A stretch of 33,098 nt of DNA from Planctomycetota bacterium (GTDB lineage: Bacteria; Planctomycetota; UBA1135; GCA-002686595). The stretch spans positions 1 through 33,098 of the forward strand of contig JAPLOF010000010.1 in assembly GCA_026692665.1 (NCBI GenBank), given 5' to 3'. Shown here one piece after another: positions 23,940-33,098 of this stretch. The first letter of the stretch is position 1. Every line of letters begins with the position of its first letter. The translations under genes were made by a program, and so were the position numbers. The notes beneath the pieces were generated by a model. The model saw nothing but the letters and a program-made list of their open reading frames with translations. It ran no database searches and had not been told where the DNA came from.

Positions 23940-26030
23940 ATGAAGCCCATCCCGTCCCTCGCCATCGCGGCCGTCGCCGCACTCACCCTCCTCAGCCCCC
24001 GGAGCCGCGCCGACGAAGGCATGTGGCTCTTCAACAAGCCGCCGACGAAGCAGATCCAGGCCAAGTACGGCTTCGAGCTGACGCCGCAGTGGCTCGAGCA
24101 CGTGCAGAAGTCGTGCGTACGCATCAGCACCGGCGGCTCGGGGTCCATCGTCAGCCCGAACGGCCTCGTGATGACGAACCACCACGTCGGTTCGGACATG
24201 CTCGAGAAGCTCTCGACGGGCGACAAGGACTACATCAAGGACGGATTCTACGCGCGTTCGTACGCCGAAGAGGTGCCTTGCCCGGACCTCGAGATCAACG
24301 TGCTGTGGACCATCGAGGACGTCACCGAGCGCGTCAACAAGGCGGTCCCGGCGACGGCTTCCCTCGCGGAGCAGAACTCGGCTCGTCGCAAGGAGCTGTC
24401 CGCCATCGAGGCCCAGTCGCTGAAGGAGACGGGCCTGAAGAGCGAGGTGGTGACCCTGTACCAGGGCGGTCGCTACCACCTGTACCGCTACAAGCGCTAC
24501 GAGGACGTGCGCCTCGTCATGGCGCCCGAGAAGGACATCGCGTTCTTCGGTGGCGACCCGGACAACTTCGAGTTCCCGCGGTTCGACCTCGATATGTGCT
24601 TCTTCCGCATCTACGAGGGCGGAAAGCCGCTCGCGGCCGAGCACTACCTGAAGTGGTCGCGCAACGGGGCGACGGACAACGAACTCGTCTTCGTGACGGG
24701 GCACCCGGGGCGCACCGAGCGCCTGAACACGCACGCGCACCTCGAGTTCATGCGCGACACGCAGTACCCGCTGCAGATGCGCAACATGTGGCGGCGCGAG
24801 GTGCAGCTCGCGACCTTCATGGGGCGCAGCGAGGAGTTCCGCCGCATCGCCGAGGGCGACTTCTTCGGGATCCAGAACACGCGCAAGGCGCGCACCGGCA
24901 TCCTCGCCGGGCTGCAGGATCCGGCCCTGATGGCCCAGAAGCTCGCGGCCGAGACGGAACTGCGCAAGGCGGTGGCCGCGAACCCGCAGTGGGAGAAGGA
25001 CTGGGGCGATGCGTGGTCCCAAGTCGAGGCCGCGAAGCGCGTGCACAGCGAGCTCCTCGTCCGGCTGTCCGCGTTCGGCGGACCGGGCATGGCTCTCGGC
25101 GGGACGATGTTCGGGGCGGCCAAGGACCTCGTGCGGCTGGCCGACGAGTCCGCCAAGTCGGACGGCGAGCGCCTGCGCGAGTACCGCGAGTCGAACAAGG
25201 CCTCGTTCGAGTTCGGGCTCTACTCGCCTGCGCCGGTCTACCCCGACCTCGAGGTGGAGAAGCTCGCCGCCAGCCTGCAGCTCATGGTCGAACTGCTGGG
25301 CGGCAAGGATCCGGCCGTCGTCCAGGCTCTCGCCGGCAAGGCGCCGCGCGAGCGCGCCGAGGAGTTGATCCGGGGCTCGGGCCTAGCCGACGTCGCCGTG
25401 CGCAAGCGCGTGGCCGCCGGTGGCAAGGACGCGATCACGTCGTCCTCGGATCCGCTCATCCAGATGGTGCGGTCGCTCGACGGCGAGAACCGTGCGCTCC
25501 GCAAGCGCTACGAGGAGGAAGTCGACGCGCGCGAAAAGGCCGCCTACGCCAAGATCGCGGCAGCGAAGTTCGCCAAGTACGGCGAGGACCAGTATCCGGA
25601 CGCGACGTTCACGTTGCGGCTCTCGTACGGAGCCGTGAAGGGCTACCCGCAGGGCGGCAAGCAGATCGTGCCCTTCACGAACTTCGCCGGCCTGTACGCC
25701 CGAGCGGAGGAACGCGGCAACGTCTATCCGTTCGAGGTCCCGAAGCGCTGGCTGGCGGCGAAGTCCAAGCTGAACCTGAACACGCCGTTCAACTTCGTCT
25801 CCTCGTGCGACATCATCGGCGGCAACTCCGGCTCGCCGACGATCAACCGGGCCGGCGAGGTCGTCGGTCTCATCTTCGACGGCAACATCCAGAGCCTCGT
25901 CGGGAACCTGATGTTCGACGAGACGTACAACCGGGCGGTCTCCGTCGATTCCCGCGCGATGATCGAGGCGCTGCGGACCGTGTACGGGATGGAAAGACTT
26001 GCCGACGAGATCGTCGGCGCCGGCACCTGA
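23940..26030 (+). CDS. S46 family serine dipeptidyl-peptidase (DPP7/DPP11 type)
   Basis: A 696-residue exported enzyme with a signal peptide (hydrophobic core LAIAAVAALTLLSP, cleavage near RADEG). The S46 layout is clear: DEGMWLFNKPP at the mature N terminus, the catalytic histidine in MTNHHVG (H82), the catalytic aspartate by alignment D218 (FDLDMCFFRIY) after FGGDPDNFEFPR, and the nucleophile S630 in GGNSGSP. The helical insertion between the two halves is present. It would release dipeptides from peptide N termini in the periplasm or outside the cell. The residue 18 positions after the serine is Gly648, as in the DPP7/DAP-BII group that prefers hydrophobic P1, not Arg as in DPP11. The ATG follows a GAAGGA at 23933. 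Confidence 0.92.
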   Translation: MKPIPSLAIAAVAALTLLSPRSRADEGMWLFNKPPTKQIQAKYGFELTPQWLEHVQKSCVRISTGGSGSIVSPNGLVMTNHHVGSDMLEKLSTGDKDYIKDGFYARSYAEEVPCPDLEINVLWTIEDVTERVNKAVPATASLAEQNSARRKELSAIEAQSLKETGLKSEVVTLYQGGRYHLYRYKRYEDVRLVMAPEKDIAFFGGDPDNFEFPRFDLDMCFFRIYEGGKPLAAEHYLKWSRNGATDNELVFVTGHPGRTERLNTHAHLEFMRDTQYPLQMRNMWRREVQLATFMGRSEEFRRIAEGDFFGIQNTRKARTGILAGLQDPALMAQKLAAETELRKAVAANPQWEKDWGDAWSQVEAAKRVHSELLVRLSAFGGPGMALGGTMFGAAKDLVRLADESAKSDGERLREYRESNKASFEFGLYSPAPVYPDLEVEKLAASLQLMVELLGGKDPAVVQALAGKAPRERAEELIRGSGLADVAVRKRVAAGGKDAITSSSDPLIQMVRSLDGENRALRKRYEEEVDAREKAAYAKIAAAKFAKYGEDQYPDATFTLRLSYGAVKGYPQGGKQIVPFTNFAGLYARAEERGNVYPFEVPKRWLAAKSKLNLNTPFNFVSSCDIIGGNSGSPTINRAGEVVGLIFDGNIQSLVGNLMFDETYNRAVSVDSRAMIEALRTVYGMERLADEIVGAGT

Positions 26031-26054
26031 CGGAAGTCTCTTCCGGCGGAAGTG

Positions 26055-26087
26055 GCGGGTGCCCGGACGCGTGGTCCGGGCACCCGC
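26055..26087 (+). terminator. 14-bp perfect stem-loop after the S46 peptidase gene
   Basis: GCGGGTGCCCGGAC (26055-26068) pairs with GTCCGGGCACCCGC (26074-26087) around GCGTG, followed by TTCCCGTTTCG. It begins 25 bases after the stop. A smaller hairpin, CGGAAG/CTTCCG (26031-26045), precedes it. Confidence 0.75.
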
Positions 26088-26222
26088 TTCCCGTTTCGGG
26101 CTTCGCCAGAAGGTGGGCCGCCCCGGTCTCCGATGGAGTCCCCACACGGGAACCCTCGCCCGACGCCACCGGTGGCGTGCACGCGAGGGGGTCGCGTGGT
26201 TCCCCATCGAAGGACCTACCAG

Positions 26223-26603
26223 GTGAACGGCTCCAACCAGACCGGCGCGGACGCCTCGGGCGTCCTCGACATGCAAGTCATCGAAGGGCTGCGCGAGCTC
26301 GGCGGTGAAGACGAACCTGGCCTCCTGCTGGAGGTGATCGGGATGTTCCTCGAGGACGCGCCCACCCGCATCCGCGAGATCGAGCAGGGCTTCGCCAGCG
26401 GCGACATCAAGTTGCTGGAACGTGCAGCCCACTCGCTGAAGTCGGCCAGCGCGAACGTGGGTGCCATGCAGTTGTCCTCCGTCTGCAAGCGGATCGAGGA
26501 GATCGCACGCCAGCAGAAGCGCGACGGCATCGCCGAGCTCCTTCCCGAGTCCAGCAAGGCCTGGAACGAAGCCTCCAACGCACTGCGCTCGATTCAGGGC
26601 TGA
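26223..26603 (+). CDS. Histidine phosphotransfer (Hpt) domain protein
   Basis: A 126-residue single-domain Hpt protein. The four-helix domain carries the phosphoacceptor H70 in AAHSLKSASANVGA, the canonical HxLKG/S context, preceded by LLLEVIGMFLEDAPTRIREIEQGF. Hpt proteins relay phosphate between receiver domains and histidine kinases. The GTG at 26223 is chosen because GAAGGA (26209-26214) lies eight bases upstream; ATG 26271 is an alternative. It stands 20 bases before the first HDOD-REC-GGDEF gene, so it most likely donates phosphate to, or drains it from, that receiver. No histidine kinase gene is in the window. Confidence 0.9.
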   Translation: MNGSNQTGADASGVLDMQVIEGLRELGGEDEPGLLLEVIGMFLEDAPTRIREIEQGFASGDIKLLERAAHSLKSASANVGAMQLSSVCKRIEEIARQQKRDGIAELLPESSKAWNEASNALRSIQG

Positions 26604-26623
26604 TCGTCGTCCCTCCCGTTCCG

Positions 26624-28429
26624 ATGACGATCAACCCGCTCACTCCCGCGAATCCGACGACGCGCCTCACCGGCTGCGCCGCTCTGCTCGTCGAGCTCGA
26701 CCCGACGAGCGAGAACGCTTGCGCCGAGCTCGCGGCCGCGATTCGAATCGACCCGCACTTCGCCCAGATGGTGTTGAGCCTCGTGCGCGAAGAAGGCGGA
26801 GCAGGTCCGGCCACCTCCATCGAGGAGGCGACTCTACGCCTGGGCACTGCGACGGTACGTGCGCTCGCGATCGCGTTGGACCTGTGCGTCACGGAGTGCC
26901 GGGATGACGCCGGAGCCCTGCGCTGGAGTCGCCCGCTCGCGCAGGCCTTCGCCTCCCGCGCGATCTCCCGTCAGATCCGTGTCGGCGTCCCGATCGATGC
27001 GTTCACTCTCGGTCTCGTCTATCGATTCGGCCCCGAGACGCTCTCGGCCTGGAGGATGCCCGGTCAGCTCGTTCAGGTTGCTGCTCCAGGCGCCTCGGCC
27101 GAGGCTGGTTTCGATCCGAACGAGGACGAGGCTGCCGGCCTGGCGCGGATCCTGGGCCAGGCATCGCTGATCGCCGAGGCGCTCCACGGGGACCCGGCGC
27201 AGAGCAGCATCGACTGGGCTCGTGCGTCGAGCGGCCTCGATGCGATGCGTGAGATCCTGGAGATCGACCGGCCGGCGTTCCAGGCGCTGTTCGAGCGCGT
27301 GGGCCAGCAGTGGTCCGAGTGGCATGCCTCGCTCGGCCTCCCGATGCCGCACGTGCCCACCCTCGATGAGGTGCACCGTCGTGCCGGGGAGATCCTGCCC
27401 GACGATGATGTGGTTCGCGCGCTCGAGTCGGGATCCACGACGCCACTGAAGGGCCTGCGCATCCTGGCGGTCGACGACGAACCCAGCTCGCTGAAGATCC
27501 TCGAGCGTGCCCTGCGCAAGGCTGGCCACGATGTGATCACCGCGGTGAACGGCAGCGACGCCCTGCGTCTTGCGCTGGAACTGCACCCGCACGCCGTGAT
27601 CGCCGACTGGATGATGCCCGAGATGGACGGCATCGACCTGTGCAAGGCACTGCGTCGCAGCGAGCTCGGTCGGAGCGTCTTCTTCCTCCTGCTCACGGGC
27701 CGCGGCGAAGAAGACCGCATCGTCGAAGCCTTCGACGCCGGCGTCGACGACTACGTGACCAAGCCGTTCAACGCGAAGATCCTCCTCGCCCGCCTGAAGG
27801 GTGGGCAGCGGGTGATCGAGCTGCAGGAGCGGGTCGAGGCGAATCGTCGCGTCGTCATGAAGCAGGTCGCCGAGATGGGGCTGCTCACCCGGAAGCTGCG
27901 CAACGCGGCCCACACGGATCCGCTGACCGAGTTGCCGAACCGTCGGTACGCGATGGCGCGGCTCGAGGCGGAGTGGGAGACCTCGCACCCTGGCGGCGGC
28001 CGGCCCCTGTCCGCGATCCTGATCGACATCGATCACTTCAAGAAGGTCAATGACACCTACGGACACGACGTCGGGGACCTCGTCCTGAAGGCTGTCGCCG
28101 TCGCCCTGCGCACGAACACGCGCCAGGGCGAGGAGGCGGCGCGGTTGGGCGGGGAGGAGTTCTTCGTGGTGTGCGCCAACACGAACGAGGAGCAGGCTCT
28201 CATCGCCGGCGAACGCCTGCGATCTGCGATCGAAACCCAGGTCATCCACGGTCTCGGCTTCCAGGGCAGCGTGACCATCAGCGTGGGCGTCGCCCAGCGG
28301 ACGCCGGACATGACGAACCAGGACGCGCTGATCAAGGCGTCGGACCATGCCGTCTATGCAGCGAAGGCCGCTGGCCGCAATCGCGTCGTCGCGTTCTCCG
28401 GGATCGGGAGTCTCGCGCAGTCGGCATGA
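26624..28429 (+). CDS. HDOD-REC-GGDEF response regulator, probable diguanylate cyclase
   Basis: The 601-residue protein has an N-terminal HDOD-like domain (about 10-205; IRIDPHFAQMVLSLV, SIEEATLRLGTATVRALAIAL), a receiver domain (about 280-395) with acidic pocket VDDEPS, phosphoacceptor D328 (IADWMMPEMDG) and lysine in TKPFN, then a coiled linker and a GGDEF domain (about 425-592). The active-site motif is GGEEF at 509-513 with DIDHFKKVND. Phosphorylation would be expected to activate c-di-GMP synthesis. The residues where an RxxD product-inhibition site would sit are RQGE (500-503), so feedback inhibition may be lost or weak. It lies ten bases upstream of a paralogue with the same layout. 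Confidence 0.93.
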   Translation: MTINPLTPANPTTRLTGCAALLVELDPTSENACAELAAAIRIDPHFAQMVLSLVREEGGAGPATSIEEATLRLGTATVRALAIALDLCVTECRDDAGALRWSRPLAQAFASRAISRQIRVGVPIDAFTLGLVYRFGPETLSAWRMPGQLVQVAAPGASAEAGFDPNEDEAAGLARILGQASLIAEALHGDPAQSSIDWARASSGLDAMREILEIDRPAFQALFERVGQQWSEWHASLGLPMPHVPTLDEVHRRAGEILPDDDVVRALESGSTTPLKGLRILAVDDEPSSLKILERALRKAGHDVITAVNGSDALRLALELHPHAVIADWMMPEMDGIDLCKALRRSELGRSVFFLLLTGRGEEDRIVEAFDAGVDDYVTKPFNAKILLARLKGGQRVIELQERVEANRRVVMKQVAEMGLLTRKLRNAAHTDPLTELPNRRYAMARLEAEWETSHPGGGRPLSAILIDIDHFKKVNDTYGHDVGDLVLKAVAVALRTNTRQGEEAARLGGEEFFVVCANTNEEQALIAGERLRSAIETQVIHGLGFQGSVTISVGVAQRTPDMTNQDALIKASDHAVYAAKAAGRNRVVAFSGIGSLAQSA

Positions 28430-28439
28430 GGTACCGCTG

Positions 28440-30416
28440 ATGATCCAGAAGCGCTTCGAGGAACTGCGCTACTGCGGGACTCTGCCTTCGTCGGCCGGCG
28501 TCGGCCTCGCGATCCTGCGCATGACGCAACGCGAGGACACGCCCGCGAGCGAGATCGCCAACGTCCTGCGCTGCGACCCGGCTCTGGCGGGCAAGGTCCT
28601 GCGGCTGGCGAACATCGCACGCCCAGCCGGAGCCCCGGTAGCCGGAAACCTCGAGCGGGCCGTCCTCAGCCTTGGCGCCAGCACCCTGCGCAGCACCGCA
28701 CTGAGCTTCTCGCTGCTCCCTGCCGGACGCGCTGGTGTCTGTGGTCACTTCGATCACGACACCTACTGGTCTCACGCGATCGCCTGCGCGGAGGCCGCCG
28801 AGGCCGTGGCCCGCGAGCAGGGCGACGTCGACCCGGGTGACGCGTTCACGTGCGCCCTGCTGGCGCGGATCGGGATGCTGGCGCTCGCGACCGTCCATGC
28901 CGAGGTCTACGAGCGGATCCTCTCCGAGGCGCGTGGTCGCGCTCCCGAGCAGCTCCTGGTCGAGGAGCTGCGCCAGTTCGACATCCAGCATTGGGAAGTC
29001 ACCGCGGCGATGTTCGTCGAGTGGGGCCTGCCGGACACGTTCGTCCACGCGGTCCTTTCGCTCGGCCTGCCGAAGCGGGAGCCCGGCCTGGAGGATCCGG
29101 CGAGCACGCCTCTGGCGCAGGTGCTTCGCTCGGCGTCCTTCGTCGCGCACCGACTGCTCGAGGGCGTCGGCACGCAAGGGGCTCTCGGCGACGGTTGGCT
29201 CAGCCTGCTCTCGCCCGTCGGCGGCGGATGGATCGGCCGGGATCGGCTCGTCGCGCTCTGCGCACGGGTCGCGCCGACGTGGCGTTCGACGTGCGAGTCC
29301 CTGCGCCTGCCCACGGCCACGCTGGGCGAAGCCGGGCTCGAGTCGGATGACCTCGAGATCTCCGAAGCAGAGACCCACTCTGGGACTCCAACCCAGACTC
29401 AGATCCGGGACGAGGAGGCGGACGCGCCCGCAAACCTCTTCCCGGACGGCCTGCACGTGCTGGCCGTCGACGACGAGCCGAGCGCCTTGCGGCTGCTCGA
29501 GCGCCACCTCGTGGCCGGCGGCTACCGGGTGACGACCGCCCGGGACGCCGAGACCGCGTTGCGCGTCGTGGCCGAGGATGCGCCACACCTCCTCCTCACG
29601 GACTGGCTGATGCCGGGCATGACCGGCGGCGATCTCCTGCGCGCCATGCGCGCGACGGAAGTCGGGCGCCAGGTGTACGGGATCGTCCTCACCGCGCGTG
29701 ACGACGAAGCCCAGGTCGTCGCGGCGTTCGACGCGGGGGCCGACGACTTCGTGGCCAAGCCCTACAACCCGCGCGTCCTGATGGCCCGGGTCGCCGCGGG
29801 ACGACGGATGCTCGAGTTGCAACACCGGATCCGCCTCGACCGCGAGCGGCGCGCCACGCAGGTCGCGGAACTCGGGATCATGTCGCGCAAGCTCCATGCG
29901 GCGGCTCACCTCGACGTGCTGACCGGACTCCCGAATCGCCGCTACGCCATGCGGCGTCTCGAGCAGGAGTGGGCGGACGCCGTTCGCCTCGATCGTCCGC
30001 TCGCCGTGCTCGTGGTCGACATCGATCATTTCAAGCAGGTCAACGACCGCCATGGACACGACGTCGGTGACGACGTGCTGCGCTCGACGGCTGCGATGCT
30101 GCGCGCTCGCACCCGCCGGGCCGATGTCGTGTGCCGACTCGGCGGCGAGGAGTTCCTGGTCATCAACGTGGACAGCGACCGGGTCGGTGCCGGAATGTGC
30201 GCCGAGCGGCTGCGGAGCTCCATCGAGGCGAACGTCGTCAAGTCGCACGCTTTCGAGGGGCGCGTGACGATCAGCATCGGATTGGCGACGCGCGGGGATG
30301 GCGTGTCGTCCGTCCACGAGCTGCTCAAGGCTGCGGATGACGCGGTGTACGCGGCGAAAGCCGCGGGCCGCAACACCATCCGTACGAACCGTCGGTGGAT
30401 ACCCGAGAGCGCCTGA
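28440..30416 (+). CDS. Second HDOD-REC-GGDEF response regulator, probable diguanylate cyclase
   Basis: A 658-residue paralogue of the preceding gene. The HDOD domain (about 8-235) is better preserved here (LRCDPALAGKVLRLANIARPAG, NLERAVLSLGASTLRSTAL). The receiver (about 340-455) has VDDEPS, phosphoacceptor D388 (LTDWLMPGMTGG) and AKPYN. The GGDEF domain (about 485-650) has DIDHFKQVND and GGEEF at 568-572. In contrast to its neighbour, the I-site motif RxxD is intact (RRAD, 559-562), so c-di-GMP feedback inhibition is expected. A GAGG overlapping the upstream stop, 12 bases before the ATG, suggests coupled translation. HDOD domains lack HD metal residues and normally bind partners or regulate kinases; its target here is unknown. 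Confidence 0.93.
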   Translation: MIQKRFEELRYCGTLPSSAGVGLAILRMTQREDTPASEIANVLRCDPALAGKVLRLANIARPAGAPVAGNLERAVLSLGASTLRSTALSFSLLPAGRAGVCGHFDHDTYWSHAIACAEAAEAVAREQGDVDPGDAFTCALLARIGMLALATVHAEVYERILSEARGRAPEQLLVEELRQFDIQHWEVTAAMFVEWGLPDTFVHAVLSLGLPKREPGLEDPASTPLAQVLRSASFVAHRLLEGVGTQGALGDGWLSLLSPVGGGWIGRDRLVALCARVAPTWRSTCESLRLPTATLGEAGLESDDLEISEAETHSGTPTQTQIRDEEADAPANLFPDGLHVLAVDDEPSALRLLERHLVAGGYRVTTARDAETALRVVAEDAPHLLLTDWLMPGMTGGDLLRAMRATEVGRQVYGIVLTARDDEAQVVAAFDAGADDFVAKPYNPRVLMARVAAGRRMLELQHRIRLDRERRATQVAELGIMSRKLHAAAHLDVLTGLPNRRYAMRRLEQEWADAVRLDRPLAVLVVDIDHFKQVNDRHGHDVGDDVLRSTAAMLRARTRRADVVCRLGGEEFLVINVDSDRVGAGMCAERLRSSIEANVVKSHAFEGRVTISIGLATRGDGVSSVHELLKAADDAVYAAKAAGRNTIRTNRRWIPESA

Positions 30417-30595
30417 GTCGCGCATGCGCGCCAGCGCAGGAGACGGTGCGGCCCCGGGCCGACCCGATTCGATCCGCGACCTCGCGCGTGGGCGGCCAAG
30501 AGCCGGCTGCGGCGCGGAACGACCCGCGCGGAGCACGCGCTGCACGGGCCTCGTCGAGGCGCGGGTGGATTGCAGACAGGGAACAGGAGTACGAC

Positions 30596-30937
30596 ATGGC
30601 TGGCGGGACGCATCGGGAGGTCGGAGCGGATCGCGAGGCCGGCCTCGTGGAACTCGTGAGGCTCTTCGTCGAGGACCTGGAGCAGTCCACCGGGGCCATG
30701 CGCGAGGCGCTCGCTGCGCGGGACCTGGAGCAGCTTTCGCTGCTGGCGCACCGGCTGAGGGGGGCCGCCGGGAGCTACCGTTTCCCCGAGATCACGCGCC
30801 AGGCGGCACTCGTCGAGGCCGCGGTGCACGCCGGCGCCGCCTCGGACGCGGTCTCCTGCGAGCTGGCCTCCCTCGAGGCGATCTGCGCCATTGCCCATTC
30901 TCCCCCGGAATCCGGGGCGCGCTCGGACGTAGAGTAG
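30596..30937 (+). CDS. Second Hpt domain protein
   Basis: A 113-residue Hpt protein. The phosphoacceptor is H52 in LLAHRLRGAAGSYRFPEI, with the preceding helix LVELVRLFVEDLEQSTGAMREAL. AGGAG at 30585-30589, six bases before the ATG at 30596, fixes the start; a longer reading from 30395 would overlap the previous gene and has an Arg/Pro-rich lead. It is separated from the second HDOD-REC-GGDEF gene by 179 bases that show no gene, and is followed by the DUF4126 gene after 41 bases. It is not closely similar to the first Hpt protein of the cassette. It may serve the second receiver. Confidence 0.88.
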   Translation: MAGGTHREVGADREAGLVELVRLFVEDLEQSTGAMREALAARDLEQLSLLAHRLRGAAGSYRFPEITRQAALVEAAVHAGAASDAVSCELASLEAICAIAHSPPESGARSDVE

Positions 30938-30978
30938 GTCGACGTGGGGGATCGGCCCCCGTCGGAAGGACCCCCTCC

Positions 30979-31566
30979 GTGCAGAACGAGTTCCAGACCC
31001 TCCTCGGCGTCCTGGCGGGCATCGGCCTCGCCGCGGCGTGCGGCTTCCGCGTGTTCGTCCCGATGCTCGTGGCCGGCATCGCCATCCGATCGGGTGCGCT
31101 CCACGCGGCGGATGGGTTCCAGTGGCTGGGCTCGACTCCGGCCCTGATCGCGCTCTCGGTCGCGACCGTGCTCGAGGTCGGCGGGTACTACATCCCCGGC
31201 CTGGATCACCTGCTCGACACGATCGCGAGCCCCGCGGCCGTCGTGGCGGGCACGCTCGTCACCGCGAGCTTCGTCACGGACGTGGAGCCCTGGTTCCGCT
31301 GGACGCTCGCCGCCGTGGCGGGTGGTGGAGCGGCGGCGCTCGTGCAGGGCGCCACGGTCGTGGCACGCGGGGCATCCGGGCTCTTCACCTTCGGCCTGGC
31401 CAATCCGCTGGTCGCGACCGCCGAGTTCGTCGGAGCGACGGTCGCCTCCGTGCTGTCGCTCGTGGCGCCGGTGGTCGTCATCGCGGGCCTCCTCGTGCTG
31501 GTCGCGCTGCTCGTCCACCGCCTCGTACGCCGCTACAACCGTCGCCGGTCGACGGTCCCGGCCTGA
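30979..31566 (+). CDS. DUF4126 family membrane protein
   Basis: The 195-residue protein is hydrophobic, with about five to six membrane segments, and has the DUF4126 opening GIGLAAACGFRVFVPMLVAGIA and the following helices (LEVGGYYIPGLDHLLDTIASPAAVVAG, AGGGAAALVQGATVVAR). The family has no established function. The GTG at 30979 is preceded by GGAAGGA (30964-30970) eight bases upstream. It follows the second Hpt gene closely, so it might be part of the same transcript, but no signalling link is known. Confidence 0.87.
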   Translation: MQNEFQTLLGVLAGIGLAAACGFRVFVPMLVAGIAIRSGALHAADGFQWLGSTPALIALSVATVLEVGGYYIPGLDHLLDTIASPAAVVAGTLVTASFVTDVEPWFRWTLAAVAGGGAAALVQGATVVARGASGLFTFGLANPLVATAEFVGATVASVLSLVAPVVVIAGLLVLVALLVHRLVRRYNRRRSTVPA

Positions 31567-31671
31567 TCGCCTCGCGACGACGTCCTCGATCCGGGGCGTG
31601 GATCGGGCTCGTCCGCATCGCGCATTCCGCCTGCTGCCGCTAAGCTCCCCCGGCCCAACAAGGAGGAGCAC

Positions 31672-33098
<1,427 letters not shown>

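Noticed and set aside
30395..30595. Longer start for the second Hpt protein
   Set aside because: The GTG overlaps the previous gene and the added segment is Arg/Pro-rich, while AGGAG supports 30596.

Overview
This window comes from a high-GC, Gram-negative-type bacterium. Several proteins have lipobox or Sec signal peptides, and the set includes an S46 peptidase, a cytochrome b562-like protein and a DUF4388 protein. Codons end almost always in G or C. A deep lineage of Planctomycetota or a similar environmental phylum would fit, but there is no rRNA or other marker, so the assignment is an inference. No tRNA, rRNA, CRISPR array, insertion sequence or phage gene was seen. Coding density is high and most genes lie on the + strand.

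Layout. Positions 1-846 hold no secure gene, only a probable frameshifted small ORF. Positions 847-5740 hold housekeeping and assorted genes: a PAP2-type lipoprotein phosphatase, a 47-residue membrane protein, an HD-domain dNTPase (minus strand), a small lipoprotein, a SAM methyltransferase and an acyl-CoA dehydrogenase. A structured stretch of about 780 bases without a convincing gene (5741-6518) precedes a divergent sigma-70 factor gene that ends at 7679.

Positions 7936-14282 and 18207-20239 form a 2-oxo acid dehydrogenase and lipoylation region. lipA overlaps the E1-alpha gene, followed by E1-beta and a two-lipoyl-domain E2. Then come a DUF4160/DUF2442 pair and a second E1-alpha-like gene without its own E1-beta. 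E3 (lpdA) and lipB, which overlap by four bases, follow further downstream. Lipoate synthesis, transfer and use are therefore encoded within 12.3 kb. Between the two blocks lie a DUF4388 protein, a cytochrome b562-like protein, two small membrane proteins (one with a zinc ribbon) and a secreted seven-repeat propeller-like protein.

Positions 20376-26030 encode exported proteolysis functions: a multidomain S8 lipoprotein protease, a PrcB-like lipoprotein and an S46 dipeptidyl-peptidase. Positions 26223-30937 are a signalling cassette: Hpt, then two tandem HDOD-REC-GGDEF proteins, then a second Hpt, with no histidine kinase. A DUF4126 membrane protein and the 5' part of an M20 peptidase gene close the window.

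The least conventional parts are the Hpt / double HDOD-REC-GGDEF / Hpt cassette, the second E1-alpha behind a toxin-antitoxin-like pair, the sigma factor with changed promoter-recognition residues, and the b562-like protein that keeps both heme ligands.
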